A stretch of DNA of 64,000 nt, from contig NZ_JAYKKE010000001.1 in assembly GCF_036336025.1 (NCBI RefSeq), positions 124,001 through 188,000 of the forward strand. The letters are read 5' to 3'. A program made the position numbers and the translations under genes. Source of the DNA: Stomatohabitans albus (lineage in GTDB: Bacteria; Actinomycetota; Nitriliruptoria; Euzebyales; Euzebyaceae). Below, piece by piece: positions 44,989 to 55,074 of this stretch (its first letter is position 1; each line of letters starts with the position of its first letter). A model generated the notes under the pieces. The model ran no database searches and was not told the origin of the DNA. It saw only the letters and a program-made list of their open reading frames with translations.

Positions 44989-45978
44989 CTACGTCGTTGT
45001 CTCGTTCGCTACTTCATCAGCGTGTTCAAGGACTTCTTTCTTCGTATGGTCAAGCCGTCCCGTTTTAAACCAAACGAGTAAGGGGCTCGCCAACCCGATA
45101 GAGGAATACACGCCGAGGCCCATACCGATGGCGAGTGCAACCGCCAAATCCAGCAAGGTTGTAGCACCCAAGAGCCCGGACCCAATGATGATCAGGCTGA
45201 TGACGGGCAGTAGGGAGGTGATCGACATGGAAATTGAGCGGATTAACACGTGATTAATGGCCTCATTGACAATAGCTGGCCAATCTGGTTCATCAGTGTG
45301 TTCTTCGGCCACTTCGCGGACCCGGTCAAATACCACGACCGTGTCATACAGGCTGTACCCCATGATGGTGAGGAAGGCCGTGATAGTGGCAGGGGAAACA
45401 GACCATTGAAAAATGGAGTACACCCCAACGGCAACAAGGATGTCATGGAAAAGCGCCAAAATAGCGGCCGCAGCCATACGGAACTCAAACCGCCAACTCA
45501 AATACCCTACGGTAAGCAAAATAAAGACAACAAGGGCTACGAGCGCTTGCCGCGTGACCGTTTCACCCCATGACGGTCCAACGGTTGAGATTGAGACCGT
45601 TCCACCGGTAATTGTTTCAATCTCCTTGGCAACTTCAACATCGTCAACACCCTCGATCTCGGTGAGGGCCGTTGTTGAAACGAGTGCACCAGTGCCCTCG
45701 TTGACTTCCTGGACGATTGAATCCGGGATACCCAAACTCGACAGTTTTGTTTCAATCATTCGTGGTTCCCAGTCGTTCTTCGCATCCTCAACTTGGAAAG
45801 AAGACCCACCGGTGAACTCAATGGAGAGGTTTAAGCCCCGAACTGCCAGGGATCCGGCACTGAGCACCATGAAAATGGTACTCACGATAATCAGCGTTTT
45901 TGCAAAGGCAATGACGGGTACTTCCGTCCGCCCAGTCACAAGGCGCCTGATAAACCCGTCTTGAGATGACTTAGGCAT
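44989..45978 (-). CDS. secF: Protein translocase subunit SecF
   Basis: SecF works with SecD to drive late steps of Sec export using the proton gradient. Start chosen at 45978 (329 aa): AAGGAGG lies six bases before this ATG and the frame overlaps secD by eight bases; the ORF from 46119 would read back through secD. Six membrane helices; the first is followed by the periplasmic FTGGSSFQV motif, and the SecF signature with SLYDTVVVFDRVRE is present near the middle. Confidence 0.95.
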   Translation of the reverse strand: MPKSSQDGFIRRLVTGRTEVPVIAFAKTLIIVSTIFMVLSAGSLAVRGLNLSIEFTGGSSFQVEDAKNDWEPRMIETKLSSLGIPDSIVQEVNEGTGALVSTTALTEIEGVDDVEVAKEIETITGGTVSISTVGPSWGETVTRQALVALVVFILLTVGYLSWRFEFRMAAAAILALFHDILVAVGVYSIFQWSVSPATITAFLTIMGYSLYDTVVVFDRVREVAEEHTDEPDWPAIVNEAINHVLIRSISMSITSLLPVISLIIIGSGLLGATTLLDLAVALAIGMGLGVYSSIGLASPLLVWFKTGRLDHTKKEVLEHADEVANETTT

Positions 45979-47521
45979 CATCACCCTCCTTCGCCGTTGA
46001 TTCGGTCGCAGCGGCAGCGGCAGCAGCACGTCGAACCCCGCGCCGTTTAGCTGCTTCTTGTTCAGCCGTGATTCGGTGTTGTTCAATGACTGCACGCTGT
46101 TCATCAGTGAGCCCGCCAAGGAGCCCCATGATCTTCATTTGGGCAATTCGGGGGCTTCGGGTGAGCAGACCGAACATGCCTTGGGTGAAGGTACCGAACA
46201 TCAGTAAGTCAACAAACACACTGAGCCCTAAGGTAAACGCGAATCCTCGGACCTCACCGATAGCGAGTAGATAGAGCACAACTGCGGCCAAAATACTGAC
46301 AATTGACCCCGTTAAGTTTGTTCGCCACGCCTCTAAGAATGCATGGTCACTTGCGGAACGAATCGACCGCCCGGTGCGTAGCTCATCTCGGTAGCGTTCA
46401 CGGTACAAAATCGACGAGTCTACTGCCGTACCGATTGACACGATCACACCAGCGATACCGGCCAGGGTGAGTGTGAACCCGACGTACTCACCGAGCAATG
46501 TGATTAAGGCATAGATCCATAACCCAAACATCGCGAGTTCAAACATGCCAAAGAATCCGATGCCGCGGTACAGGATGACCAGGTACACACCGACAAGCAA
46601 GGTACCAATCAACCCGGCGACAAGGCCAGCTTGGAGGGAGTCTGCACCTAAGGATGGGCTGATCTGTTGGAAGGTACCGAATTCAAGCTGAAGTGGTAAG
46701 GCGCCAGAGCGAAGAACAAGGGCAAGGGTTTCTGAGGCCTGGCGCTCTCCTGTGTCAATTTGAGCACTCCCCCCTCGGATACCAACACCACATTGAACCT
46801 GTTCGCTCATGGGGCTAACCGTTTCAATAATGCCGTCGAGCACAATCGCGATGGCATTCATCGGATACTGGTTACAAGCCAACTTGGCAGTCTCATCACC
46901 AAAGGCCGTTTCACCTTCAGCATTGAAATTCATCGAGGTGACCCAGCGGTTCGTGTTTTGTTCTAGAGCCGCTTGGGCATCATCCAGTTGGTCACCGGTC
47001 AAAAACGTCGGATTAGCGACTACCGTCTGCCATTGGTCACGCGGCAGGTCTTCACCCGTATTGGGGTCCTGGGTGCGCATACACAACTTAACTTCTTGAT
47101 CATTGTCACCAGGGCCCAGGCTGGGATCATCACACTTCAACGCTTGAGGATCACCCGCAGGTAAGATCTCCTTGACAGAACGGAACTGCATTGAAGCGGT
47201 ACGCCCAATGACGTCACGGGCCTGACCTTCATCGACAAGACCAGGAAGTTGAACTTGAATGGTCTCTCCCTGTCGGGCGATGGTTGGTTCAGCAACCCCG
47301 AGGCTATCAACACGTTCACGAATAATGTCAACCGTTTGGTCCAACACTTCGTCGGTGATTGTTTCTCCAGGATTGGGTTTGGCCACCAGGTTGGCACTCA
47401 AACCACCCTGTAAGTCCAACCCCAGTCGTGGTGTTAGGTTATTTGTTAAGATCCAGCCGTAGAGAATGGCTACCACCACAATGGGGCCAATCATTAAGGC
47501 CGCGAGCTTTTTCCAGCCCAC
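45971..47521 (-). CDS. secD: Protein translocase subunit SecD
   Basis: A 516-residue partner of SecF with six membrane helices and a large P1 head. Visible marks are the first helix, LGLDLQGGL, RGGSAQIDTG, and the second half with GTAVDSSILYRERYRDELRTG. The C-terminal tail (QEAAKRRGVRRAAAAAAATES) is Ala/Arg-rich and cytoplasmic. It lies 92 bases downstream of yajC in the usual order. Confidence 0.96.
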   Translation of the reverse strand: MGWKKLAALMIGPIVVVAILYGWILTNNLTPRLGLDLQGGLSANLVAKPNPGETITDEVLDQTVDIIRERVDSLGVAEPTIARQGETIQVQLPGLVDEGQARDVIGRTASMQFRSVKEILPAGDPQALKCDDPSLGPGDNDQEVKLCMRTQDPNTGEDLPRDQWQTVVANPTFLTGDQLDDAQAALEQNTNRWVTSMNFNAEGETAFGDETAKLACNQYPMNAIAIVLDGIIETVSPMSEQVQCGVGIRGGSAQIDTGERQASETLALVLRSGALPLQLEFGTFQQISPSLGADSLQAGLVAGLIGTLLVGVYLVILYRGIGFFGMFELAMFGLWIYALITLLGEYVGFTLTLAGIAGVIVSIGTAVDSSILYRERYRDELRTGRSIRSASDHAFLEAWRTNLTGSIVSILAAVVLYLLAIGEVRGFAFTLGLSVFVDLLMFGTFTQGMFGLLTRSPRIAQMKIMGLLGGLTDEQRAVIEQHRITAEQEAAKRRGVRRAAAAAAATESTAKEGDDA

Positions 47522-47613
47522 TCGTACTCCCTTTGGTTTGCCTCAAACACGCGAGGCTCTTATAGAACAAAAATGTGTAACGACCTGTGTCGTTACCTAC
47601 CAAACCACAATAG

Positions 47614-48084
47614 TTATGCCTTAGGCTCTTCGTGTGCGTCGCCGTGGTCTGCTGTTGTGGGATCGGTTATCTCCGGTGACTCGTCATCAGGGGAAGTCGC
47701 AAGCGCGATCTCCTCGTGGTCCGTGTTCCGCTCCTCCGTGCCTGCTTCATCATCTTCGTCCCATTCCTCATCAACGAGGTCGGTTTCTTTCAGGACTTTT
47801 CGGGCGATGCCAGCTTTCAGTACAAACGCCGTTGTGTCTTCACTCAATTGCAGTTCATATCCGTCGTCGTCAATCCCGATGATCGTCCCTTTAAAGGCCC
47901 CGATCGTGATGACGTCATCACCAATACGCAAACTTGAATGGAGCTGTTCTTGTTTCTTCTTTTGCACAGAGACTGGGCGAATCCCGAAGAAATAGATAAG
48001 TGCAGCGAGAATAATAAACGGAAACAGCATCGTGATTGGGTTACTCTGCTGTGCGATAAGCGGTGATAACACGGAGATCCTCAC
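47614..48084 (-). CDS. yajC: Sec accessory protein YajC
   Basis: A 156-residue single-pass membrane protein. A helix at about 19-37 ends in IRPVSVQKKKQEQ, followed by the YajC core LRIGDDVITIGAFKGTIIGIDDD. The C-terminus is a long Asp/Glu-rich tail, longer than in E. coli. YajC associates with SecDF, encoded directly downstream. An internal ATG at residue 19 could also start the protein. Confidence 0.93.
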   Translation of the reverse strand: MRISVLSPLIAQQSNPITMLFPFIILAALIYFFGIRPVSVQKKKQEQLHSSLRIGDDVITIGAFKGTIIGIDDDGYELQLSEDTTAFVLKAGIARKVLKETDLVDEEWDEDDEAGTEERNTDHEEIALATSPDDESPEITDPTTADHGDAHEEPKA

Positions 48085-48183
48085 ATCGGTTAAGTGACTG
48101 GCAGGATGCCTTAGGCTACCAGGATATGAAGATGTTTTACGGGCCAGTCCCTATCCAATCGGGAGACGAATCACCCATCGTCA

Positions 48184-49239
48184 TTATTCTTGCTCGTCAA
48201 GAAGGGTTAGCTCACTGAACTGCATTGGTGGGGTCAAACCAAGATGGGCCCACGCACTCGGCGTGGCCATACGGCCACGTGGAGTTCTGGCCAACATGCC
48301 CTGTTGAATAAGGAATGGCTCCACCACATCTTCTATCGTGTCGGGTTGTTCACCAACGGCAACGGCAATGGTTGACAACCCAACCGGACCACCTGAATAG
48401 TCTGAACAGAGTCGTTCGAGTACTTGCCGGTCAAGCCGATCCAACCCACGGGCATCAACATCAAAGAGTGTCATAGCAGCCAAGGCACTCGCTTTATCTA
48501 CCGTGCCATCCCCTCGAACCTCAGCCCAATCTCGTACCCGTTTCAACAGACGATTGGCGATACGGGGGGTTCCACGACTGCGTGACGCGACAAGCTTGGC
48601 CGCCTCCGGTGTGATAGGGACACCTAACAGATCAGCTGATCGCGTGATGATGGTGGCGAGTTCTTCGTCCTCATAAAACTCCATGCGGGTCGCAAAGCCA
48701 AAGCGGTCACGCAAAGGTCCAGTTAACAAGCCTGTCCGCGTCGTTGCCCCGATAAGGGTGAACGGCGGGAGTGGCAAACGGAAGGCTTTAGCTGCGGGCC
48801 CCTTGCCCACGACAATGTCCAGTACAAAATCTTCCATTGCCGGATACAAAATCTCTTCAACAGCGCGAGGAATGCGATGTATCTCGTCAAGAAAGAGCAC
48901 ATCACCGTCTTCGATATTGCTTAAAATCGCGGCTAAATCACCAGGACGTTCCAGTGCTGGCCCACTGGTTACGCGGAGTGCTGCGTTCATCTCGCTCGCC
49001 ACAATGTGGGCCAAACTTGTTTTACCGAGACCAGGTGGGCCACTGAGAAGTAAGTGGTCAGCACTAGCACCACGTGCTTTAGCACCATCTAGAATTAACC
49101 CGATCTGTTCTTTCACCCGCCGTTGCCCTACAAAGTCTTGTAGGGTTTTTGGACGAAGGCTCACTTCAAACGCATCTTCAGGTTGCGGTTGGCTGGCATC
49201 TAAGAACTGATCACTCACAACAGCCAATTTAGCGTTCAC
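48184..49239 (-). CDS. ruvB: Holliday junction branch-migration helicase RuvB
   Basis: A 351-residue AAA+ motor that drives branch migration with RuvA. Walker A is GPPGLGKT (67-74), Walker B LFLDEIHR, sensor GATTRTGLL, and the C-terminal winged helix has RTPRGRMAT. The start is a GTG at 49239. The usual partner ruvA is 9 kb away behind an inserted block, so ruvB must now have its own promoter in the 172-base gap 49240-49411, which it shares with the divergent lipoprotein gene. Confidence 0.96.
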   Translation of the reverse strand: MNAKLAVVSDQFLDASQPQPEDAFEVSLRPKTLQDFVGQRRVKEQIGLILDGAKARGASADHLLLSGPPGLGKTSLAHIVASEMNAALRVTSGPALERPGDLAAILSNIEDGDVLFLDEIHRIPRAVEEILYPAMEDFVLDIVVGKGPAAKAFRLPLPPFTLIGATTRTGLLTGPLRDRFGFATRMEFYEDEELATIITRSADLLGVPITPEAAKLVASRSRGTPRIANRLLKRVRDWAEVRGDGTVDKASALAAMTLFDVDARGLDRLDRQVLERLCSDYSGGPVGLSTIAVAVGEQPDTIEDVVEPFLIQQGMLARTPRGRMATPSAWAHLGLTPPMQFSELTLLDEQE

Positions 49240-49411
49240 CTGCCTTTGCTTGTCCTTACGGGTGGTTTAGTACCTGAAACCCGAGATGGCTACGCATGAT
49301 TTTCTTTTCAAAGACAACTATCCAAAGACACCGGTGAAGCCATCACAATCGTTTCATAATAGAGCTCTAATTCGTATGGTTTGCTAATCAGATTTGCTCA
49401 CGAAGGAAGTC

Positions 49412-50485
49412 ATGGACCACGTTACGTCTTTTCCGTTACGTCTCGCGCTGGCTACAGTAATTCCAGTGGCACTCACCGCGTGTAGCGCCATGACGCATTT
49501 TGACGATGCGATAGCTGAAAATGCTGATTTCGGAGGGGTGGCGGCTATCCCCGAGAGCCCCGCGCTCTTTGATGAGTCCACCATCGTGCCTGATGGCACA
49601 ACATCTGATGATGGTCTCGTTGTCAAAGATATTACGACTAATGCGTTACCAGTCGATCCCTTCCTTGTGAAAGACACTGGTTCGATAGACAAGGTTCGCC
49701 AATTATTTCTTTCCTCGTGTATGCGTGAAAAGGGTAGTTCTGTGACGCTGCCCACCGTTCGCTTCGACACCGACGAACCACGGAACCCGGCCATTGCAGC
49801 CAATAGCGGACAGATGATCTTCACTCCAGAAAACGCGGGAAAGTACGGGTACTACTACAACTCGGTCTACCCGAATAATGGTGTCCTTGAATTCAATGCG
49901 GCGGTCGAAGAGATTTATTCAAAAGGCAGCGGTATTGATCAGTCGGACGGGGCTACCAACACCGATCCTGATGCTGAGGCCTTAGCCGCGTGTGAAGAAG
50001 CATTGATGGAGTCAGAACAAGACCTGTATGGAATGGACTCTCAGGGCTACGACTCGAAGGAATCCTATGAAGAGGGATTAAAGCGTGACCCACTCGGTGC
50101 CATGTACTACTACACGGGAACGAACACCGCGTATGTGAAACGAACGACCGATGCCTGGAAAACTTGTATGGCGCCGCTCGGTATCGCAGATCTACCTGAC
50201 TCTCCACTGGAGATGCCGCCTGCATCCCTTGATGAGCATTGGTACAACAACCAGGTTGATACAAACCCCATGACCCATGCCGCGAGTGCTGAAGAGCTGT
50301 CTGTCGCAAAAGCCGATGCAACGTGCAGAGAATCATCTGGGTACAACCGCGCCATGTATGACGTGAGTTGGTCAATGCTTCAAGACTATGTCAATGAGAA
50401 TAAGGACATCCTGTTAGAAGAATTAAAAAATAGACAATCTATTGAACAAAAACGTCAAGAATATATTTCAAGCCACTTAAACTAA
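49412..50485 (+). CDS. Cys-rich lipoprotein family member 1
   Basis: Start at ATG 49412 (357 aa) with GAAGGA upstream; a TTG at 49394 would give six extra residues before the signal peptide. The lipobox is ALTAC. The mature part begins with a DGTTSDDGLVVKDI block shared by the family. Four Cys then sit in conserved places: FLSSCMREKG, ALAACEEAL, WKTCMAPLGIADLP and DATCRESSG. The C-terminus is a charged helix (NRQSIEQKRQEY). The four Cys probably form two disulfides outside the cell. Function unknown; the context is a MacB-like exporter. Confidence 0.85.
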   Translation: MDHVTSFPLRLALATVIPVALTACSAMTHFDDAIAENADFGGVAAIPESPALFDESTIVPDGTTSDDGLVVKDITTNALPVDPFLVKDTGSIDKVRQLFLSSCMREKGSSVTLPTVRFDTDEPRNPAIAANSGQMIFTPENAGKYGYYYNSVYPNNGVLEFNAAVEEIYSKGSGIDQSDGATNTDPDAEALAACEEALMESEQDLYGMDSQGYDSKESYEEGLKRDPLGAMYYYTGTNTAYVKRTTDAWKTCMAPLGIADLPDSPLEMPPASLDEHWYNNQVDTNPMTHAASAEELSVAKADATCRESSGYNRAMYDVSWSMLQDYVNENKDILLEELKNRQSIEQKRQEYISSHLN

Positions 50486-50617
50486 TAACTAAAGGAGCAC
50501 CAGATACATTAATAGGATCTAGTTATTCTTTCCTCCTATTATACTGAATCCCTATCTATCTTGATCCCATATTTAACTACGTACCAACCGAATCCAACCT
50601 GTATTGTGAGAACTATT

Positions 50618-51733
50618 ATGCCACATCATTACCCAACCCCTGTACTTGCTCTTATCACTGCACTATTACCGTTTGGGTTAGTGGCGTGTCAAAGTGGCGA
50701 GAACCCCAATGACAGTTCATCAACCGCTCAGGTTGAAGAAAATGATCCTATGGAATTCCCTTCTCCGCCTTCTACGTTTGATCCAAGTAAGATTGAAAAA
50801 GATGGGGCGAAATCTGTAGATGGGCAAGTTGTTAAAGATATTAAAAGGTTCACGCTCCCAATTGATCCTTATATTGTCGAATCAACAGGATCAGAAATTA
50901 AAGCACAGCAAGTCTTTTTAGATAAATGCCTCAAGTCAAAAAATGTATCTGTCAATTTTCCGGATATTGATTTTAACCCCAATAAACCGAAGGACCCCAA
51001 GTTTGCGGTATCATCGGGGCAATTTCTTTTCACCCCCGAAAATGCTTCAAAATATGGCTACTTTTCAGCCTACAGCGATGCCAGCTACGATAAAATACCG
51101 GCATTTTACAACGAGATTGAACGGATTCATAAAATCGCCGAGAAGGAAGTCCCTATCGAAGGTGAAGAGAACTCCTTCACCGTTGAAACGGTAAGCGAAA
51201 AGGCGAATGATCCGACCTATAAAGCATTGATCGAATGCGAAGAACAATTTTCCAATGAATTCATGGATCCTAGTTTCAATTCTCCAGAGAACGAAGATGA
51301 ACAAGAAAATGAATATTCATTTGAAAAAGAATTAAAGCGCAACCCAACTCAAGCTATGTTCTTCTTTTCAGATGCCGAACCTCCTATCTTAAAAGATACA
51401 ATCACAAAATGGAAAGAGTGCATGAAGCCACTTGGTATTCCTGATTTACCAGATACGCCTTTTGAAATGCCAACTCAATCACTTTCAGATAAGTGGTATG
51501 ACAAGCCTGATGAGACAACCACATTTCCACCACCACCCGCAGATGAATTAGTTATTGCGAAGCAAGATGCTGAATGTCGTCAATCTTCAGGGTTTTATCA
51601 AACCTACTATGATGTGCAGTGGGGATTACTCCAGGACTATGTAAAAGAGAACAAAGACGCCATTCAAAAGACAAAGCAACGCGAAGAAGCTGCTGAAAAG
51701 AAGCGTCAGGAATTCATTCTTCAAAACCAGTAG
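50618..51733 (+). CDS. Cys-rich lipoprotein family member 2
   Basis: Start at ATG 50618 (371 aa) puts the signal peptide at the N-terminus (lipobox LVAC); the ORF opens earlier at 50561. The family blocks KSVDGQVVKDI, FLDKCLKSKN, ALIECEEQF, WKECMKPLGIPDLP and DAECRQSSGF are all present, with a long Lys/Glu-rich C-terminal helix. Codon use and the flanking DNA (50400-51300) are visibly more AT-rich than the neighbours. The next gene, the adaptor, starts about 30 bases later and may be co-transcribed. Confidence 0.85.
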   Translation: MPHHYPTPVLALITALLPFGLVACQSGENPNDSSSTAQVEENDPMEFPSPPSTFDPSKIEKDGAKSVDGQVVKDIKRFTLPIDPYIVESTGSEIKAQQVFLDKCLKSKNVSVNFPDIDFNPNKPKDPKFAVSSGQFLFTPENASKYGYFSAYSDASYDKIPAFYNEIERIHKIAEKEVPIEGEENSFTVETVSEKANDPTYKALIECEEQFSNEFMDPSFNSPENEDEQENEYSFEKELKRNPTQAMFFFSDAEPPILKDTITKWKECMKPLGIPDLPDTPFEMPTQSLSDKWYDKPDETTTFPPPPADELVIAKQDAECRQSSGFYQTYYDVQWGLLQDYVKENKDAIQKTKQREEAAEKKRQEFILQNQ

Positions 51734-51772
51734 TTCTTCATACCCGCTCATTGCCTTCATTTGGGAGTGGCT

Positions 51773-52966
51773 TTGGTTGATCGCCATCGCATCGTTCAGC
51801 TCTTAACCAATAAAATTGCAATCGGTATATTTGCACTTGTGGTGTTTGTTGGGCTGATTTGGCTGGCCGCTAGTCTATTTCAATCGCCTGCACAGCGTGA
51901 GGCGAACGCGAAACCACCCGAACCCCAGCCTATTGTTGTGCCTGTAACCAAGACGGACTTACGGGATGACTTTACCGTTAAAGCGAAACTCGCCGCAGAG
52001 ACGAACTTAACCTATTCCCTACCGAGTCCAGAAGGTGAACGCACGGTCGTCACCGGGGCGTTGAAGCGTCCTGGTGACACGATCTTTGATGGGGTTCCGA
52101 TCATTGAATTGAACGACCGCCCCGTGCTTGTCTTTTTCGGGTCGGTACCCATGTATCGCACGATTACAGCAGGAACAATCGGTGGTGATGTCCAGCGTTT
52201 ACAACTGGCCTTGGCCAAGCTGGGGTACAACATCGAAGCAGACGGCAATTTTGGGCCTCGCTCACAATCCGCATTACGACGACACTTCAAAAGCGTCGGC
52301 TCTACCGTTCCACTCTGCCAAGTCGAACAGATCGATCCCAAAACCAACGAACCCAAACCGGTGCATCTTCCTTGCCTCCGCTTATCTGACGCCATTTTTG
52401 TACCCATCGATAAGCCACGAATGGTATCTGGCCCACAAAGTGGCCAGATCCTGAGTGGTGACAATGCGAAAGTGGTACTAAGCGGTGGCGGCTCAAGCTT
52501 GGTGGCGACCATTCCATCCACCGAATTAGCGAATCTCACCGTAGGGACAGAAGCCACCGCATTATATAACGGTGAAACCATCCCGTTAACCGTTGCAGGG
52601 ATTAGTCCCGTTACTGAAGATAAAAAGAAGGAAGGGGCCGAGACTGACCAGCCTGCCCCAGATGGTGGGGGCAGCGCGTCGAATGTCACCTTTACGCCTG
52701 CACAAGCCGGCGTATTTAATGACCTCGGGTCCAACGAGGTACTCCTTACCGTGCCTCGTTCAAAACCCATTCTTGGGCACCTTGTCGTGCCGCAACGTGC
52801 GATCGCACAAAACGCGAGTGGACAAAGCTCCGTGCTGGTGCAACAGCCTGACCAGTTTGTCGCCGTTCCGGTGAATGAGGTGGGCTGTGTGGCCGGACAA
52901 TGCGCAGTTGAGTCTGTCAACGGACAGTTGCGTGAAGGCATGATGGTCCGAGTGGATCAAGAATGA
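51773..52966 (+). CDS. Membrane-anchored adaptor with peptidoglycan-binding domain (MacA/HlyD-like)
   Basis: About 397 residues. The start is uncertain: TTG 51773 has GGGAG five bases before it, while TTG 51761 and GTG 51767 are also in frame. One N-terminal helix (IAIGIFALVVFVGLIWLAAS) anchors the protein; the rest is outside. A peptidoglycan-binding type 1 fold (DVQRLQLALAKLGY, DGNFGPRSQSALRRH) sits near residues 140-175 between beta-rich adaptor segments. Its stop overlaps the start of the exporter gene (ATGA), so the two form one machine, like MacA with MacB but adapted to a Gram-positive wall. Confidence 0.83.
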   Translation: MVDRHRIVQLLTNKIAIGIFALVVFVGLIWLAASLFQSPAQREANAKPPEPQPIVVPVTKTDLRDDFTVKAKLAAETNLTYSLPSPEGERTVVTGALKRPGDTIFDGVPIIELNDRPVLVFFGSVPMYRTITAGTIGGDVQRLQLALAKLGYNIEADGNFGPRSQSALRRHFKSVGSTVPLCQVEQIDPKTNEPKPVHLPCLRLSDAIFVPIDKPRMVSGPQSGQILSGDNAKVVLSGGGSSLVATIPSTELANLTVGTEATALYNGETIPLTVAGISPVTEDKKKEGAETDQPAPDGGGSASNVTFTPAQAGVFNDLGSNEVLLTVPRSKPILGHLVVPQRAIAQNASGQSSVLVQQPDQFVAVPVNEVGCVAGQCAVESVNGQLREGMMVRVDQE

Positions 52967-54987
52967 GTCTGCTTCGTCTGGTCGGTGCGGCAAAGACCTA
53001 TGCAGGTCCAAGCCCCGTCATTGCCTTGCGCGACGTTAATCTGACTATTGATCAAGGTGAATATGTTGCAGTAGTCGGCCCATCTGGTTCTGGTAAATCG
53101 ACCTTATTAAATGTGCTAGCCCTCCTTGACCAACCGTCAAGTGGCACGTACACCATTAATGGTGAAGAAGTCGGTGAGGCGAATGATATTGCCCGAGCTA
53201 AATTGCGTTCACACTGGTTTGCTTTTGTTTTTCAAGCCTTTCATCTTTTGGAATCACGGACCGTACTCGCCAATGTCGAGATGGGGTTGATGTATCGCCA
53301 GGTATCTGCCGAACAGCGCCGCGCCCAGGCGATAGAAGCGATTGACTTTGTTGGGTTGAATGACCGTACCAATATGGCGGTGAATACCCTCAGCGGTGGG
53401 CAACGCCAACGTGTTGCCATTGCTCGCGCGATCGCTGCAGGTGCACCAGTACTTGTTGCCGATGAACCCACGGGCAGCCTGGATTCTGTTACCTCGGCCA
53501 TGGTGATGGATGTATTTGAAAAACTGAAACAGGAGCGAGGAACCACGATTGTCCTGGTCACGCACGACCCCAATGTGGCTAATCGTGCCCACCGTCGGAT
53601 TCAAGTATTTGACGGTCGAGTCAGCGAACTCGGCTCGTCATACACCGAAATGGTTGATGACCCGACCGACGTCCTACCGCCTATACGGCGCGACGCGAAC
53701 GATCACCTTGATGATGACGGAACAAGGCAGCTTGCTACGGAAACATCCAACGACCTTACGGCCAGCACCACTGAGGAACAGCACGACCTCCCCACCGATG
53801 ACGGACGTATCGGTAACGATGCCGCAGTAGCGTTCAGAGATATTGTCACTGACGCTTGGGCATCACTCACCGACTATCCGAAACGCATGATCGGGATGGT
53901 CATTGCCGTAGCCCTTGGGGTGGCTATGTCCTTGGCAACATTGGGGATTGGCCAATCGGCGAGTAGCCAAGTTTCTGAGACCTTTGACTTGGCACGCAAT
54001 ACTCAAGTCAAAGCGTTTAGTCCCTTCGATGTGAAGGATCAATCCGTGATTGATGACATCACGAGTGACACAACACTCGATCGTGTCCGTCACGTAGCAG
54101 GAGTTACCAATATCACTGCCTTGATTCGGTACGGTACGGTCCCAGCCAAAACAACCCTAACAAGTAAAGAAGAAGAGGTGACCATTTTAGGAGCACCGGA
54201 TATTCGTGGGGTCGGGCAGCAGTATCCAATTGAGTGGGCCGACCAGCGCAACCAGTTTGGTGAACACGACGTGATCCTGGGGAAAGAAATGGCCGCCAAG
54301 TTAAACCTTGGGCCAATCGCCCTCAGCCCGTCGGTGTTTATCAATGGCCGCCCCTTCCGCGTGGCAGGGTTGATTAGACCTTCTGGCCTGGATTTCGAAA
54401 TCGGGAGTGCAGCGATTCTTACGCCCAAGGTGGCGAAGGAACTCAGCCAGGCCGAACATGTGTCATTTGATATCACTACCATGCCAGGGGCGGCCCAACA
54501 GGTTGCAGGACAGCTCCCCGTCGCACTTTGGCCGCGTGACCCGGATCAGATCAGCGTTGAAGCGCCACCCGACCCACAAACAATGCGTGAAACGATTGAG
54601 TCCAACATCACCACGATGCTCTACACGTTGACCGGGGTATCCATCTTGGCGGCCATCGTGGCATTGACCAATGCCATGACCACCGCCGTTGGGCGCCGGA
54701 CCGGGGAGTTTGGATTACGTCGGGCTATGGGTGCGAGACGGCGGCACATCGCCACCCTCGTTGCCTTAGAATCAGGCATGCTGGGTGCCCTAGGTGGACT
54801 TACCGGCACCGTACTTGCCTTACTCGCCGTACTAGGAGTGACGATCTGGCAACGTTGGCAGCCGGTATTTGACGTGAAGCTGCTTCCACTCGGTCTGGCA
54901 GGAGGCATCGTAGTAGGGACATTGAGCGCTCTTGCAGCCATGTTCCGTGCCGCAGCCATTGAGCCGGCCGACGCACTTCGCCGATAG
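52963..54987 (+). CDS. MacB-like ABC exporter, fused ATPase and FtsX-type permease
   Basis: A 674-residue half-transporter. The N-terminal ATPase (1 to about 225) has Walker A GPSGSGKST, LNTLSGGQRQR-type signature (TLSGGQRQRVA), Walker B LVADEPTGSLD and H-loop VTHDPN: the LolD/MacB group. An acidic linker (about 230-295) leads to the first helix (about 305-325), a large extracellular MacB-PCD domain, and three C-terminal helices of the FtsX type (GEFGLRRAMGARRRHI). Such proteins use mechanotransmission to release substrates or lipoproteins rather than pumping through the membrane. Five related lipoprotein genes flank it. Confidence 0.92.
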   Translation: MSLLRLVGAAKTYAGPSPVIALRDVNLTIDQGEYVAVVGPSGSGKSTLLNVLALLDQPSSGTYTINGEEVGEANDIARAKLRSHWFAFVFQAFHLLESRTVLANVEMGLMYRQVSAEQRRAQAIEAIDFVGLNDRTNMAVNTLSGGQRQRVAIARAIAAGAPVLVADEPTGSLDSVTSAMVMDVFEKLKQERGTTIVLVTHDPNVANRAHRRIQVFDGRVSELGSSYTEMVDDPTDVLPPIRRDANDHLDDDGTRQLATETSNDLTASTTEEQHDLPTDDGRIGNDAAVAFRDIVTDAWASLTDYPKRMIGMVIAVALGVAMSLATLGIGQSASSQVSETFDLARNTQVKAFSPFDVKDQSVIDDITSDTTLDRVRHVAGVTNITALIRYGTVPAKTTLTSKEEEVTILGAPDIRGVGQQYPIEWADQRNQFGEHDVILGKEMAAKLNLGPIALSPSVFINGRPFRVAGLIRPSGLDFEIGSAAILTPKVAKELSQAEHVSFDITTMPGAAQQVAGQLPVALWPRDPDQISVEAPPDPQTMRETIESNITTMLYTLTGVSILAAIVALTNAMTTAVGRRTGEFGLRRAMGARRRHIATLVALESGMLGALGGLTGTVLALLAVLGVTIWQRWQPVFDVKLLPLGLAGGIVVGTLSALAAMFRAAAIEPADALRR

Positions 54988-55074
54988 TTATTCGGGTTTA
55001 CTACCTATGCGGAGCACACCTAAACTGCGCCAAGATTAAAGAGGAAGCTATCTCCGAGCATCAAGGAGCTTTTG

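Noticed and set aside
49240-49411. Mobile-element junction at the left edge of the lipoprotein island
   Set aside because: No direct repeat matching the right edge (58435-58502) and no insertion-sequence ends were found by eye.
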